64,000 nt of DNA from assembly GCF_041296265.1 (NCBI RefSeq), contig NC_091710.1:49915622-49979621 (forward strand), read 5' to 3'. Both the position numbers and the translations under genes were made by a program. Position 1 is the first letter of the stretch; each line of letters opens with the position of its first letter. Origin of the DNA: Equus caballus. Lineage: Eukaryota; Chordata; Mammalia; Perissodactyla; Equidae. A model generated the notes under the pieces. That model made no database searches, was not told the DNA's origin, and was given only the letters and a program-made list of their open reading frames with translations. This document shows, piece after piece, positions 12,331 to 25,872 of this stretch.

Positions 12331-15300
12331 TCCTAGATAAAGTGAAACAAATGGAAGTTTGATGCATTTCTAGCTCTTAAGAAAACATAAGAAAGCTCCA
12401 AGGGAGGGCGGGAAAACACCACTGAGTTCAAACCTAAATGTGAGCAGTAACCCAAACCAAAATTCAGGATTTTCCAGAAGGCAGAGGTTTCATAGAAAGT
12501 TAGAACCCAGAGACTGAGCCTCAGGCCCACAGAAAGGGGAAAGGGAAGCGGGGAACCTGGAACTCCCACGATAAGTCACAGCCCTTGAAACGTCTAATAA
12601 GGTCGGGGGTCAGAACAATGAACTCGATCCAGGCAGAAGCACATGTAAACCCCGCTGGAGGAGAGTTTCACCACTTTAGGAGCTCAGTATCTCTACAAAG
12701 TCTGTCCTACCAGACGTGGGCTCACAATTTAAAACACAAACAAAACAGATTGCCCAGAAAATACCATTTTTCATACTGCTAGTGCGTTTGTTTTTAATCT
12801 GATTTTCAATGACTTTTAAAAAATTTGTCTTGTTTCAGTGAGAGGGGATTTATTGGCAATGTGAACACAGACGTGATCAGACTGACTTGTTTCTGTTAGC
12901 CCTACTCTTAAAGATTTATCATTTTTTTCCATGACGTTGGTGTTCAAACCTCGTCTCAGGTTATGAGATTAGATATTGCTTTCTCTTACCTTAACACTCT
13001 CAAAGCTTTTAGCAATTTTTATGTGAGGCAAGAATAAATGAACTGACAAGTGCACATTCTTGTGGGTAATTTTTCTTTATGCTTTTCAGGGTTGTAAATC
13101 GTGCACGTTAGACAGCAATGCTACATAGCGTGAAATGCTGGGGACTTAGTATTCTCCCCAGCTATACCACCAGAGGGCACCAAAGCGCCATTAATCAGCA
13201 AAAGTAAGCCAGAAAAAAGACAAAGATTGTATTGTTTTTTCCATAGTTTTTCACAAGAACACATCTGGCCAGGGTGAATAATCTCCACTTCTTGAGATAC
13301 CAGGATAAAAGAATTACCAAGGCACGAAGGTGTGAGTCGGAACAGAGCATAGTCCCCTGCTCACGGCGCTTTGTGTCTTGGCACTAAAACGTTTACTGAA
13401 AAGAAATACATTTTAAAATCAAGACACTGGGAAAAAATTACTTCCCTCTCTAGTGATTTTATAGGTGGTATTGAATTAAAAATATTTCATTTATATAGAA
13501 AATTATTCTCCTGTGCCATCTCGCTGAATAATTGAAATGCAATGCACTGTGGACATATTTGCCTCTTTCTGCTATTAATCGTTGTGACGCTTGTTGGGCC
13601 TGAGTGTTTTTCTTCTATTGACAAGTTCCTTTGTTATGGAATTTCTGGCCAAGGATACTTGACTGCTTCGGTTCACCAGAAAATATGTTTGGTGCCATCA
13701 GATATTTAAAGTTGAATATGGATGACACATAGTAGGTGAGCAGTAACCAGTGCACGCCGTTGTCCTGAAGAAACCCCTGATGGGGTCCACCCGACTGTGT
13801 TCAGATCCCCCCAGAGCTGGACCTTGAGCTAAATTTCCAGAACCTGTTTTTCCACGTCTTTACCACACTCTGTCCTGTTCTCTGAATTCTCTCCTCAGGT
13901 CTCGCTCTTCCTATTCCCTGGGCCAGGATTCCTCTCCACCTGCTGGAACAGTGCCTGGCTAATAGGAGCACAATGAATGCTTGTTGAATAATGAATGAAT
14001 CCCAAGAATATTATGATTGATCATGTTTATAAATCACCAACCACGGAGGAGCTAGTAATGTAGCAGCTATTATGAATTTTTGTTAGACTCTTAATTTCTT
14101 GACTCCTATTCTGGTTTGAACTGACTTTTTTCTAAACAAGGAGTCTTGAAATTGACTTTCAAGGTATTGACCACCAATTTTTCTTTAATGCCATTGAAGA
14201 AGGGTAAATGAGCACATCCCCATAGTCGAAGTGCTATTTTGTGAAACTTAAATTGCAATTGTATGTGTGGTATGAGTGTGTCATAAAAGCACAACAGACA
14301 CTGAAATGGACCGAGTGTCCTTCATAGATTGGCCTGGAGATCTTCCACCTCACAAATGGGTCTTCCTTGCTGGACGGGAACTAATCAACACAGGAGACTT
14401 AGATTTGGAAGGGTTATTCCCTCTGGCCTCATCTAGTGATTCCAATCAGGAAGGCAGCCCGCCTGTTTTATTTCCCAAACCCTTCCAATAACATCACCCA
14501 ATTTAGCACGCAATGCAGCTCAAAGAATATGTTGCAGAAAGAAACAGGTAAGACCATCGTTTGGATAAGACTATCTGTTTCTCCAGCAATGCTGTGGGCG
14601 ACCTGAAGTTTTCCCTTGGAGTCTGAGCCACTTCCAGTTCACGGGTCACACAATGGGCAGCAGCATTCCACCACAGCGAGCTCTGCTCGGCCTTAGACAA
14701 GCCAGGTTCCTGCCCATCTCCACGCAGGGCGAGGGTCTCATCCATCTGGAAGCTTAACCTTCCTAGACCATTGAACCCGTTGGGAGTAGAATCTTAGCTA
14801 GGTGATTCAACGTGACATGTGCCCTGCCACCAACCCACTTTAACGTTTATTCTTTAATTAATAATCAATGCAATTACAATACGTTATTTCTTAACTCTCT
14901 AAGTCAACTGGAGAAATCTTAAAGGCGGGGCTGAGAACTCTCCACTTTATCACAAAAACAAAACTTCCAAAGAATGTTTAAAAGTGTTTTGATGCTGTCT
15001 GTATTACCACCCATCCTGTCCCAGGGTACAAGCAGTGTCTGGCCCATTTAAAATGCTGAATAACACACGCAAATGAGAAATGTAAAGCTGGTGAAATCTG
15101 AATAAGGTCTATGGATTGTACCAGCATCAATTTCCAGGTTTTGATACTGCGCTACGGTTATGTAAGATGTCACCATGAGGAGAAATGGGCAGAAGGTACC
15201 ATACATAGGACCTCTTTGTGCTACTTTTGCAACTTCTGATGAACGATAATAATTTTTTTAAGGATCAATAAAGACCTTTAAACAATGTATTGTCTCCTTC

Positions 15301-15600
15301 CCATCCATCATCCTTTCCAAAACCAAAATGATTGTTATATTACTTACCAGAAATGTGTTTCTAACTCATAGGGATGGGCAGGCAAAGGAAAACTTTCAGA
15401 ACCTGTTAATTGTCTTGCAGGAATATTTCATTATCAGAAAGGTTATCAGATATTAAGTAGACACCCAATGGAGAGAAATAATGTAATACACTGATTTTAA
15501 ACAGAAATAAATATTCGGAACTTGGCAGAAAAGGTGCTGAGTAAATACTAGTGTAAATGACTGTCTCAACTATTGTTGTATAATCAAGTGTAAGGAGCTG
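12331..15600. other. Intergenic, mostly unrecognised
   Basis: I see no gene. A short piece near 13,945-14,005 (cctggctaataggagcac, then 'aatgaatgcttgttgaat') looks like an L2 or MIR tail. The other open frames, including 14,276-14,491 plus and 14,503-14,745 minus, have no recognisable content. Confidence 0.45.
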
Positions 15601-15849
15601 GTGATCAGTGAACTGTCAGTCTTTAAGTTGTAAGTCATGGGAGACGGAACAGCTTCAGGTCCCTAATCTCTTTGGGGTGCTGAGTCTCCTGATCAGGTTT
15701 CTGACATGTTACTTTGACCACTGTAACTTCCTGGATACCGACCCACAGTCTTGCTCCCACACGAGAGGATTCTGCGTTTTCCTTAGCTCTCCTAATACCA
15801 GTGACAGTGTGGAACTTTTTCTGAGCCCTGTGCTCCCAGAAAGAAGCAT

Positions 15850-16110
15850 TGTTTAAGAAATTCACTACCTTTGATGTTCTGAGAAGCAGCTAATTTCCAG
15901 GGCCACCTCCCCCGAACATTCCGAGAACAATGGCTTCCAACCTTCCTCGTGACTTCCTTGTTTACCTGCCTTTTAAAATCCCAAGCCTCTTTCCGTTGCT
16001 TTGACACCCTCTTGTGCAGAAATGGACGTTCTCCCAGTTGCAATGGCCAGAATAAACTCATCTCCTTAACAGCCTGGGGCCTTTGGTCTTGCACAACAAC
16101 TGCCAGCCAG
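15850..16110 (+). repeat. Possible solo LTR remnant
   Basis: A polyadenylation-like 'agaataaactca' followed by 'cagcctggggcctttggtct' and 'tgcacaac' resembles the R-U5 end of class I retroviral LTRs. The left boundary is not clear, and this is a weak call. Confidence 0.3.
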
Positions 16111-16504
16111 TCAAAGCTTCATTTCTTGTTTTTTCCTGGCCCTCTTATTCCAGATGGTTAAAATGAAGGTAAATTTTTACATACTTTTCAAGATCATTAA
16201 TAAATTAATCTACATGGTTGAGCTAAGAAATTGATTTTTTTCCATTTTTACTAGAAAACACTAGAGCAAGACTCGCTGTTTTGCATCAAGTGAAATAACC
16301 ACATAATTGTTCTACAATTATTTGTAAAAGAAAACATTTGTCTTTGCTAAGAGACCTTAAAGTCTGTGAACTGCTCAGCTGTTCCTCAACTCCCCTATAT
16401 TTCACAGAAATAATAAAAACCTGCTATGCGCCAAGAATGCAGAAGGTCCTTTTCCCACATGTTTGTTTCCCACAGCAATTCTGAAAATAAGATCATTCCC
16501 GTGT

Positions 16505-16885
16505 TTGTGAGGAACCAGCACAGCCTGTGTGCAGGATGCCAGGCTTTAAACATTGGCTTTACCACTAACAACCCTCCTGAGCTTGGGCACATTACTCACC
16601 TATCTTTACTTCAGTTTTCTCCTTAAAATCGGAATGATAATAGTACCTCCCTCATAGGGTTATAGTAGCTCATTTAACAGTGAGGTCAATATACGCAAAG
16701 CACAAGTAATGCCAGGCACATGCAACTCAATCCACATCAGACATTACGTTTGGACAAGTTATTCTGTTATGAAACTGAGTAAACTTACCCAAGTTCACAC
16801 AGCTTGAGAGGGGCAGAAGCTGAACCCAAACTCAAATATTTCTGACTTCAGAGCTGATATTCTTTCTCTCACCTAGCACCACATA
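16505..16885. repeat. Two MIR SINEs, head to head
   Basis: 16,505-16,735 is a minus-strand MIR (the landmarks 'cttgggcacattactcacc', 'ttcagttttctcc' and 'cctccctcatagggtt' are all reversed). 16,740-16,885 is a plus-strand MIR (gaaactgagtaaactta, then 'agttcacacagct'). Both are old. Confidence 0.7.
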
Positions 16886-16925
16886 AGCCAGAAGAACAGT
16901 TTAAAAGAGTCTTAACTAATAAAGG

Positions 16926-17476
16926 TGATCCATGGCCCCTCCAGGACCAGTGCAACTGATCCCATCTCTTTCCAACAGAATGATTAAACGTAGTCTTTCA
17001 TGTGCAAAGTCACCTGGCCAGGCATGCACAGAAGAAATCTTGACCTGAAATGATCTCAGAACCAAAGATCCTCCACCCCTGGAACCAAAGGACCAGGACA
17101 TGACCCGAATTTGAAAGTAGGATTCTCATCAGAAGCGAGGGGTACCCTCGCTGAGGAGGTATTAAAATTCCTTCCTCACCTCATCATAAATGTTTAGAAC
17201 CCTGTCATAAAAGTTTCAAACCTTACCATCAATACTTGAAGCTCACCAATCAAAACCTGTGCCACCAGCATCTCTGTGTGCCAGCCTGTTCTCCCTAACC
17301 TCTTAAGTTTCACCCCAAATCCTGAATCAGAGAGACAGATCTGAAGGCACATGCCCCCATCTCCCCGTAGATCAAGCTCATAGAGTAAAGCTGATTTCTC
17401 CCCCAGAAGTTCATGCCATAATTAATTGGCTGTTTATGCACATTGGGCGAGAGATCCCAATTTTGTGTGGTAAGAA
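16926..17476 (+). repeat. 5' LTR of the 17-26 kb provirus
   Basis: It matches the copy at 25,873-26,474 along its whole length. Shared blocks include 'acagaatgattaa', 'tgtgcaaagtca', 'tcagaaccaaagat', 'attaattggctg' and the end 'ccaattttgtg'. A polyadenylation-like 'agtaaagct' lies about 90 bp from its end. It has two units of a minisatellite that has four in the partner LTR. Confidence 0.9.
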
Positions 17477-17478
17477 GT

Positions 17479-17496
17479 TGGTGACCATGAAGGGAC
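17479..17496 (+). promoter_or_regulatory. Retroviral primer-binding site, tRNA-Arg-like
   Basis: TGGTGACCATGAAGGGAC begins three bases after the LTR. It differs at about two of 18 positions from the complement of the tRNA-Arg 3' end as I recall it (TGGCGACCACGAAGGGAC). This fixes the plus orientation of the fossil. Confidence 0.65.
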
Positions 17497-20047
17497 AAGG
17501 TCCCGTGACCACCTCCTGAGGCTCTGGAATCCCTGGATGGGTATGGGGGCTTTTCATTGACCCTGAGTAGCCACCTAGACCATTTTTGTCTAGAAGCTTG
17601 ACTGGATTCCATTTTCCCGCTGCTGTTCTCCAAGCCTCAAGGAGTTTTTTTCTTTTGGGAGAAGTAAACTCCTCCAGGATCAGACGTCTTTTGGGTGAGT
17701 GACCTTGTTAAATGCGCCTGTGCCAAAACTTGTCTAGTGTTTAATCAGGATCATGGGTTAGAGGCCCCACTGGGAGATTTTTTGCTGGGTTAAAAGTACC
17801 AAGGCTAGAATCATGGGTTCAAGGGAAACAATATAAAAGGCTTACAGCCACTGGGGTACTCAAAGGATTGGGTTATTGGCCCAAGCTCTGGGATAGGGTC
17901 TCAGAGTACTCTGGCTTAGAGTTCCAGAGTATTAGATTTCTGTGTCTGTTCATGTTTCTCTCTGTCTATTTTACTTGTTAAAATTTGCCATTTGAGGACT
18001 GAGTTTCTCGGTGATTGTAACAAACTCTCTTTAGAAATTGCCTCGTTTGTTGCAGCCACCTTAGGAAAAGCCCCCTAAAATGGGGATAACAGTAAACAGC
18101 TGGCACGATAACCTTGGATGATTTAAAATTACAGTGGCCGCTTTGGGCTCCTTTGAACTTTCAAACTGAGAAACAAAGAAATCTTTACAGAGTCAAGGAC
18201 TCCACCGTTCAAACTAGAGGTTCCAGAAGCTGTAAATATTTACAGAGAACAGTAGAATCTTACCAAGCTTGTTCTGTGTCCTGAGGGCTTGGCTTGATAA
18301 TCAGGTTGGGGGGAGGGTCTCAAAATATGGTCGGACAAAAATTCAGTTACACTCCATTTTGCAGTCAGAGACAGTCAGACAGAAATGCAGGTTGCAGTCC
18401 CATTGGTGGTTCAGGGTCCTACCAAACTGCCATCAGCCTCAGAGGAATTACATTGGCTGTTAGAAAGAAACCTCACTCTGGCCTTCATTGTGAGGGTTTT
18501 GGTTTTCATACTTGTCTACGCCGAGTATGAAGGAAGAATTAGGGGATCTGCTCACAGAAGTTCTCTTGGCTTGGTTTGGTTTCGAGATCAGATTCTAGCT
18601 TTTGAGCAGCCACGTCTAAATTCTGAAACAGTGGGAAACGCTAATTTGATCCCCACCTGTAGCCCCTTAGGCTGCATTCTCCCAAACTGGGCAACTTTTA
18701 GCTACAAGCCCATGAAAGAGGAAAAGGTGATATTCTTTTATAAAACTGCATGGGCACAATATTCTTTAAACTCTGGAGAAAACGGCCAGACAATGGATCC
18801 TTCAGCAACTCCGAGAAATCTGGTTTGAGTACTCATTGGTTTATTGATCCTTATCCTCCTAGAGAGGGTCACTAGTTTTCCTCTTCTCTGTCTTTTGCAT
18901 CATTTGTCATAAAAAGGAAAAAGCTATAGGGTAAGATCCAGGCATCTCCATAAGCCTGTTGTCTGGGTGGGCCAGCAGTAAATTTTGCTGTAGGTTAGTA
19001 TGTGCATAAGGTGAAAACTATTGCTAAGGGGCATCTTGAAAGCCAAAAAAGGCCACAAAATTGGTGAGCATGGGTCAAGCTGTTAAAAGCCATTAGGGCA
19101 CTCGCCACCTCAAGGACTCCCATGATACGGATCACTTGGTCACAGAACGGGGTAGATGATGACAGATCCCCCACCAACCTCAAGAAAATGTCCATGCAAC
19201 AAGGTACTCTGTAAAACACACACAATCCCCAACCCTGTGGCACCTCCCTCCTAGGTATTGTTTGGCTCCAAGGGACCTAAGGCTTAGCTAAAGATGTTAA
19301 TATGCTTATAAGATGAGGTTTTATTTCTTTTGTCTTGTACGTTTTGAGAGCTTGGCTTTGTGACCTCTTTGGTCTCTGTTATCTGGAGGATGCATACTGG
19401 CAGGCATCGTGGTGGCTAGTTGAGTAGACTGAGTTCCAAGATGAACTCTCTTTCTTTGGCTATATCAGTTCTCAGAGAAGTTTGTCACAAGGGGTCCCAG
19501 TCCTCACAGGCCTTTCGTTGTATCAACTTTCGTTGCTTATTAGCGCAATACCACCTGTGCAGCGGAGGCCTTTGCTTTCTTGGACTCTTTTTGGGAGTGA
19601 ACTTTCTGGATCCTGAGAGGGCTGCTTCTTTTGTACTCTCTTTTGGGGATGACTCTTGCGTCCATAATTAAGCCATAAAAGGCTACTGGTTTGAGATGCT
19701 ATTAAGATCCTACTCATCCTTAAATTGGAAAAACTTCTAAATGGGACACATTTTTAGAGACCTCTCATAAGGACTAGTCTTAAGAACTGAATAAAATTTG
19801 GAGTCTCCGCTTCCTCTCATGGTCTCACAGATGCTAAGGAAAGCTCCACCTCCACCTCCAGGGTAAATTGGTTTAGAGTTGAGTTGTGCACTTGGAAAGA
19901 AGGTCTTTATTAAACACTTTGTGCAGACTTTTTAAAGGTGTGATACATTGTCCTGAAGTTTTAGAACATAAAAATCTTTTGATCCACCTCTTAAGTTAAA
20001 AATCTCCCAGATATAAAGAAGCAATTGGAAAAATGCAGCTGGAAGGC

Positions 20048-20303
20048 TGAATCAACCTCTTTTTTTTGTTAAAGATTTTATTTTTTCCTTTTTCTCCCCC
20101 AAGCCCCCCGGTACATAATTGTATATCCTTCATTGTGGGTCCTTCGTGTTGTGGCATGTGGGACGCTGCCTCAGCACGGTTTGATGAGCAGTGCCATGTC
20201 CGCACCCAGGATTCGAAGCAACGAAACACTGGGCCGCCTGCAGTGGAGCGCAGGAACTTAACCACTCAGCCACTTGGCCAGCCCCTGTGAACCAACCTCT
20301 TTT
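20048..20303 (-). mobile_element. ERE SINE inside the provirus
   Basis: The body is 20,064-20,287, of the ERE type whose tail contains 'cacaactatgtac' and the AAAATAAAATCTTTA end (reversed here). Matching sites flank it (TGAATCAACCTCTTTT at 20,048 and TGAACCAACCTCTTTT at 20,288). Confidence 0.9.
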
Positions 20304-20993
20304 ATCATTCAGTCTGTAATCCAGTTCTTTGGGGAACTGGAAACGACCATTTTTGTCTTGCAAATCCCTGCAAGGGCCAGAGGTATGGCTCTAGAAGGCA
20401 ATTAAAAGCTCACTTGTCCTTTTTCCAATCCCAAGGCCCACCCCCCCTTTTCCTCTCAAAATGCTTGTAGATATTGGGAAGTTAGAAATGGATAAGGCAA
20501 ATATGCCCCAGAAACTCCATCTTGGAGAAAACTTGAATGGTTTCTCTGTGCCTCTGTGATGTGGTTGGACAGGTAGATCAACCTATAATGCCATTTAAGT
20601 TACAACTCAATTTCTGCGGAATTAAGAGCAACTGTCCTGAAAAAAATCCTTGCAAGACTAGAAATACAGCTCTAGAGGCAGTTCAGATTCCACCCATTTC
20701 CCTTATCTCAAAGAGCTTGCACACTCTTGGGGAACCATCAGCCCATCATCACTTCCTAAGACTGAAGAAAAAAAGGAAAGAAAAATGGCCATAAGAGCAC
20801 CCTCACCCAAAACCTAGCATCTTGAGTGTCTTCTCCACAAATATTACTAAAAAAGCTTAAAACAAAATTTGAATTCATAACTAGGGAGCCTTGTAGTACT
20901 GTATCTGATTCATGGCAGTAATTTTAAAACAACAGCTGTGGAGTGTCTGTGTATGTGTGTCTATCTGTCTGTGTGTGTGATATCTTACCTCTG

Positions 20994-21277
20994 GATGGTA
21001 TAATTTTTTTCTTAAAGGAAGACTGACTCTGAGCTAATATATGATGGCAGTCTTCCTCTTTTTTTTCCTCATTTCTCTCCAAAGCCCCAGTACATAGTTG
21101 TATATCCTAGTGGCAAGTCCTTCCAGTTCTTCTGCATGGGATGCCGCAACAGCATGGCTTTATGAGTGGTGTGTAGCTACATGCCCAAGATCAGAACCAC
21201 TGAACCCTGGACCACAGAAGCAGAGCTCAAGAACTTAACCTCTATGCTACTGGGCCGACGCCTGAATGGTATAATTT
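20994..21277 (-). mobile_element. ERE SINE inside the provirus
   Basis: The body is about 21,009-21,263. Flanking sites GATGGTATAATTTTT and GAATGGTATAATTT mark the duplication. The copy is more diverged than the one at 21,542. Confidence 0.88.
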
Positions 21278-21525
21278 CTAAAGAGCTCTATTCAATTGGC
21301 TTAAAGTAAGTGCTTATATAAATTATTTCTAAATGTGATAGCAGCTAGCCCAAATGTCTTTCAAGTTAACATAATATAAATTAATCATTGGTAAATAGAA
21401 GCTTATTTAAGACTGGTTTGATTAAAATGGACATGTTCTCAAAATTATCAGCATTGGATATGATGCAGACATGCAGCATTTATTCTATGTTTATTTGTCA
21501 AATAAGGTCATGTTATTTCTCTCAC

Positions 21526-21786
21526 AAAACTGGTTAGCAAAGGGGCTGGCCCCGTGGCCGAGTGGTTAAGTTCGCGCGCTCCGCTGCAGGCGGCCCAGTG
21601 TTTTGTTAGTTCGAATCCTGGGCGCGGACATGGCACTGCTCATCAGACCACATGCCACAACTAGAAGAACCCACAACGAAGAATACACAACTATGTACCA
21701 GGGGGCTTTGGGGAGAAAAAGGAAAAAATAAAATCTTTAAAAAAAAAAAAATTAAAACCTTTAAAAAAAAAAAACTGGTTAGCAAA
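21526..21786 (+). mobile_element. Young-looking ERE SINE inside the provirus
   Basis: The body is 21,542-21,770, with a near-consensus head (GGGGCTGGCCCCGTGGCCGA) and an A-rich double tail. The duplicated site AAAACTGGTTAGCAAA is perfect over 16 bp on both sides (21,526-21,541 and 21,771-21,786). This is the best-preserved ERE here, so probably the most recent insertion in the provirus. A CpG-rich segment of the consensus middle is missing. Confidence 0.93.
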
Positions 21787-22594
21787 ATAATAACTCAAAA
21801 TGACCGCTAATTTTGCCTAATGTCTCATGAAGTTTTGTAGGCAATCTAAATAATTATCGGGAACAAATAAACTAAGTAGATGTGAAAAAAGATAAAAGTT
21901 TTTGGGCGAACTTTTTAACAATAATAATGTGTTATGGCACATGTATTTAAAATAACTCCCAAAATTTCTTTGGTAACTTGAAACTTTGAAGTTTTGCTAG
22001 GTGAAATTAAATGATAAAAACTCATTGAATATCTGGGTCATTTTCAAATAAGATAAAATACTGAAACATTATTGCTAAACATGTCTCTATCTACTTTGGG
22101 TTCTTATTATAGAGAAACTAAGAGATGTTTGGGTCTATTAGTAAACGTGTCCTGCATTTTATTAAAAATTGTACTGTGAAGTAGTATGTTTCTAGAAATT
22201 ATGAAAAGTATTTATAAATTTGTCAAGCCACAGAATGCTAATGTAAAGGACAGATCGTCATTGTTTACTTCTTAGTTTTCAATGAAAATTAAGGTCTGTA
22301 AGTGTTAAGAATTTTAATTAGTGTGCAATTAAAGCTGATAAAAATTAATAAGGAAAATATCTTTGTATTCAAGTAAAGTAAGATGCATATTTTCAATAAA
22401 GAAGGCATAAAGAATTGAAATATTTTTATTTGTTTTGTTAAGAAAGATAAATTTGTCCTAAACTACCAGGAGGGAAGAAAGAAGGCATGGGACAAATTCT
22501 GAAAGTAAAAAGAAAGTTATAAAAGGGTTGTGGAAGAGGAACCCCGAGGAAAGAATTTTGTGCGTAGTCAAGCTGGCTAAGATTTAAACAAATT

Positions 22595-22900
22595 TAATTA
22601 ACAAGTTTTTTTGTTTTGTTTTTTACATTTTTTAAAAGATTGGCACCTGAGCTAACAACTGTTGCCAATCTTCGTTGTCTCTTGTTCTTGTTCTCTTCTC
22701 CCCAACCCCCTCCCCTCCAGTACACAGGTGTAGATTCTAGTTGTGAGTGCCTCTTGTTGTGCTATGTGGGACCCCACCTCAGCATGGGCTGATGAGCAGT
22801 GCTGCATCTGCACCCAGGATTCAAACCAGTGAAACCCTGGGCCACCGGCGCAGAGCATGCACACTTAACCACCTGGCCACGGGGCTGGCCCTAATTAATA
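22595..22900 (-). mobile_element. ERE SINE inside the provirus
   Basis: The body is about 22,625-22,891, antisense, with tail 'cacctgagctaacaactgtt' at left and head 'CACGGGGCTGGCCC' at right. TAATTAA-type sequence flanks both ends. Confidence 0.88.
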
Positions 22901-23127
22901 AATTTTATTATAAAAAGTAAGCTGGTGTAAAAATTAGAATTTGGTTCTCTCTCTCTTAAAAGGATAATCTTTTTGAACTTTTTTTTAGTCTACTCTTGAT
23001 AAAGAGATTATAAAAGGTTTTTCTTTACTTTTGAGTAAATCTACCTAAAAGACAAATTCTATGTTTTGTCAAAATAATTTCCTATGTTCAAAAAGCTAAG
23101 GTCTTTCTATTAAGAAAACAAAGGTTT

Positions 23128-23398
23128 AAAAAAATTTGTTTAGGGGCAGCCCAGTGGTGCAGTGGTTAATTGTGTACGTTTTGCTTCGGCAGCCCAGGGT
23201 TCGCCGGTTTGGATCCTGGGTGCAGACATGGCACCACTTGGCACACCATGCTGTGGTAGGTGTCCCACATATAAAGTAGAGGAAGATAGGCCTGGATGTT
23301 AGATCAGGGCCGGTCTTCCTCAGTGCAAATGAGGAGGATTGGCAGCAGTTAGCTCAGGGCTAATCTTGCTCAAAAAAAAAAAAAAAAAAATGTGTTTA
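23128..23398 (+). mobile_element. ERE SINE inside the provirus
   Basis: The body is 23,143-23,390, with head 'GGGGCAGCCCAGTGGTGCAG' and an A tail of about 19. The duplicated site is AAAAAAATTTGTTTA at left and AAAAAATGTGTTTA at right. Confidence 0.92.
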
Positions 23399-24826
23399 AT
23401 TCTCTTTGTTTCCCTTAACATCTTCTGTCACTTTGACTAAATGGATAACTAAGCATTGTTGCACAGCAAGCAGTTTCCTATTTGACCAAGTGTTTTAAAA
23501 CCTTTTGATATTTTTGACAAGCTTCCCCCCAAAATTCAAATCCTAGATGAAGTCTTTCTTTTGACTTGAAGGGAAAAAACATTTTTTTTTGAGAATTTTC
23601 AGAGGGCTCCTGGGGCTTCTCAAAGAAATTTGTTCTCCTGTCCTATAAAGAGGGAAGTATAAACTAATTAGGTATATTTGTTATGTTAAATTACAGAGAA
23701 AGCTCTGTCAAATAAGTGATGACAAACCTTCTTAGATTATATTGTGTGGTTAAATGTTATTAACATGTGTTTTAAAAATTATGTAATATTCCTAAAATTC
23801 TGATCTATCCTGGTTATAAATCGTAATTCTAATTATTATCTTGACATGTTGTACGTCACAGAAATAGCCAAGTTTCTTTGTCAATTGTCCTTTTTGAGTC
23901 TTTTTTCATTTGCAGATAGCTGTTTTACTCTGATGTTTTTGCAGATATATTTCACCTTCAGAGAGATTCATGCAAAGGACTCTGACACTCGCTTTAGCAT
24001 GTAGGTTTCTGGTAAACAACAGATATAAAACTGAACTGGGAAAGAAATTATAGAGCTCTAATGGAGAAATTGATGGCCTCATGAAACTGCTAGCTGAGGG
24101 TTAGATCAAAAATTGATTACCTGGGACTGAATGAATTGATGAGGATGATTATAATTTTTATGACTTTTTCTTTGAGATACTGCTGATTTTTGATGTTTCG
24201 TTTTCTTCAGATTTAAGGAAACCTTTTTCTCTTTTCTCTTAAGCTAACTATGACTTACAGCAATTTGGTAAAATTATACCTTTGTAAGCAGAATTGAAAC
24301 ATTTATCTTTTTTCTCCCTATCTGATCCCTCCAGAATTTGGAATCTCTTAGTATTTTCTTCATGGCAATACAATTATGTGCATAAGTTCAATAAGAATCT
24401 GTTCTCTTTATAATAGGAGACAATGGGAAACACTGGTTATATTACCAAAGCTTTGACTGGAAGGTCATATTTGAGAGAAACATGCAGACTCAGATATGAC
24501 AAGACAGCTAAGTGACAAAGATTGACTTCATGAAATAAAAGTCAGTTGCAGATATTGGCTTGGTACCTTGCTTACAGGTTCCCAACAAACTTACTAGATG
24601 AATAACGAATGTCAATTCCATGGCAAGCACAAAGGACCTCAGGATATTTTGGGGAACCTCAAGACCAGACAGGAATTCCTTATACACAAATCTATAGGTA
24701 CTGCAGGCAGAGTCTGATGACAAGCCTTTGGCTTGGCTTCCCTGGCCTTGAGTAAGAGTCCTTTAAAGTTCAATCTGAGATTCCTTATGAAAAGTTCTAG
24801 CAAAGCAGATATAAAAGAGCCTACAT

Positions 24827-25035
24827 GGGGGCCAGCCTTGTGGTGTGGTGGTGAAGTTCTCACGCTCTGCTTTGGTGGCCTGGGGTTTGCAGGTTCAGAT
24901 CCCGGGTGCAGAATCACACATTATGTATCAAGCCCAGATGCGCAGTGTCCCAGATATAAGGTAGAGGAAGACTGGCACAGATGTTAGCTCAGGGACAATC
25001 TTCCTGAAGCAAAAAGAGGAAGACTGGCAGCACGT
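24827..25035 (+). mobile_element. ERE SINE inside the provirus
   Basis: The head is 'GGGGGCCAGCCTTGTGGTGT' and the tail 'ggaagactggcacagatgtt'. No clear A tail remains, and the end is followed by a short inverted echo (cttcctcttt). It is diverged. Confidence 0.85.
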
Positions 25036-25872
25036 CTTCCTCTTTCTTTGGCTTCATAGCCAAAAACACAAAAAGAGTTTATATGATCAATTGCTATTCT
25101 TACTGTACTTATGTAAATAATTGGGCCACGTTTATTGAAACTAGACCTATTTTGCCAAACAATTAGTCCTAATTTGGCTATCTTTGGTAAAAATGAAGGT
25201 GATTTTAGAGAGAAAAATTATCTTTCAATAGAAACTATACTATACATCCATGGATATTAAATTCTAGTTCTGCTAATTGTTTTTGAGGATTTGTTTTATA
25301 TCTGTAAACTGGACCAGATCCTGAATTCTTCTAGTCTCCTGAAATATCTGGCTACAAATCTCCATACTACTGTTTTCAATTTTTTCCACCATTTTCATTT
25401 GGAATCACTGAGAACTGAAACCATCCTTTTTCCTGAAGCCCTGGAAACTGAAGTTGGACAACTTGATATAAATTTAAGAGAGATTCATGTCTGTTGCTGT
25501 GTATCAGAAAGATACTTGAATACCCAATGACATCATCAGAGACACTTCAAACTGCAAAAGATGCTACAATCCTGACATCTAGAAATCTTTTTGAATGGCT
25601 GCCCCCTGGGTTCAGAAACTGGTTTATAATTTGCTACAGACATTGACTTTGTCTTTCTTTTTATTTCTCTAGTAATGCTTCTTATTAAATACCTGGTTAC
25701 TTGCTTACACAATATAAGCCTAACTTTGAGAGCCCACCTGCATCACCATCTTACCAAGAGACTGGTTCAATAAGACAAAACAACCTATGCCCCTTATCGG
25801 CTGGAAGAAACTAGAGCAGTTGTCACTCTATATCCATCAAGACTGAGGAATGAGCAACCAAAAGGGGAGATT

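Noticed and set aside
14276-14491. A 71-codon plus-strand frame with a protein-like look
   Set aside because: No family was recognised, there is no splice context and there are no neighbouring exons. Length is within chance.
18385-18828. A 147-codon plus-strand frame that could be read as a gene
   Set aside because: Its end resembles retroviral gag and it lies at the expected place after the 5' LTR and primer-binding site. It is part of the provirus fossil.
21542-21640. tRNA-like sequence at ERE heads
   Set aside because: The A- and B-box regions belong to the tRNA-derived SINE head, and the copies end in A-rich SINE tails. No true tRNA gene is supported.
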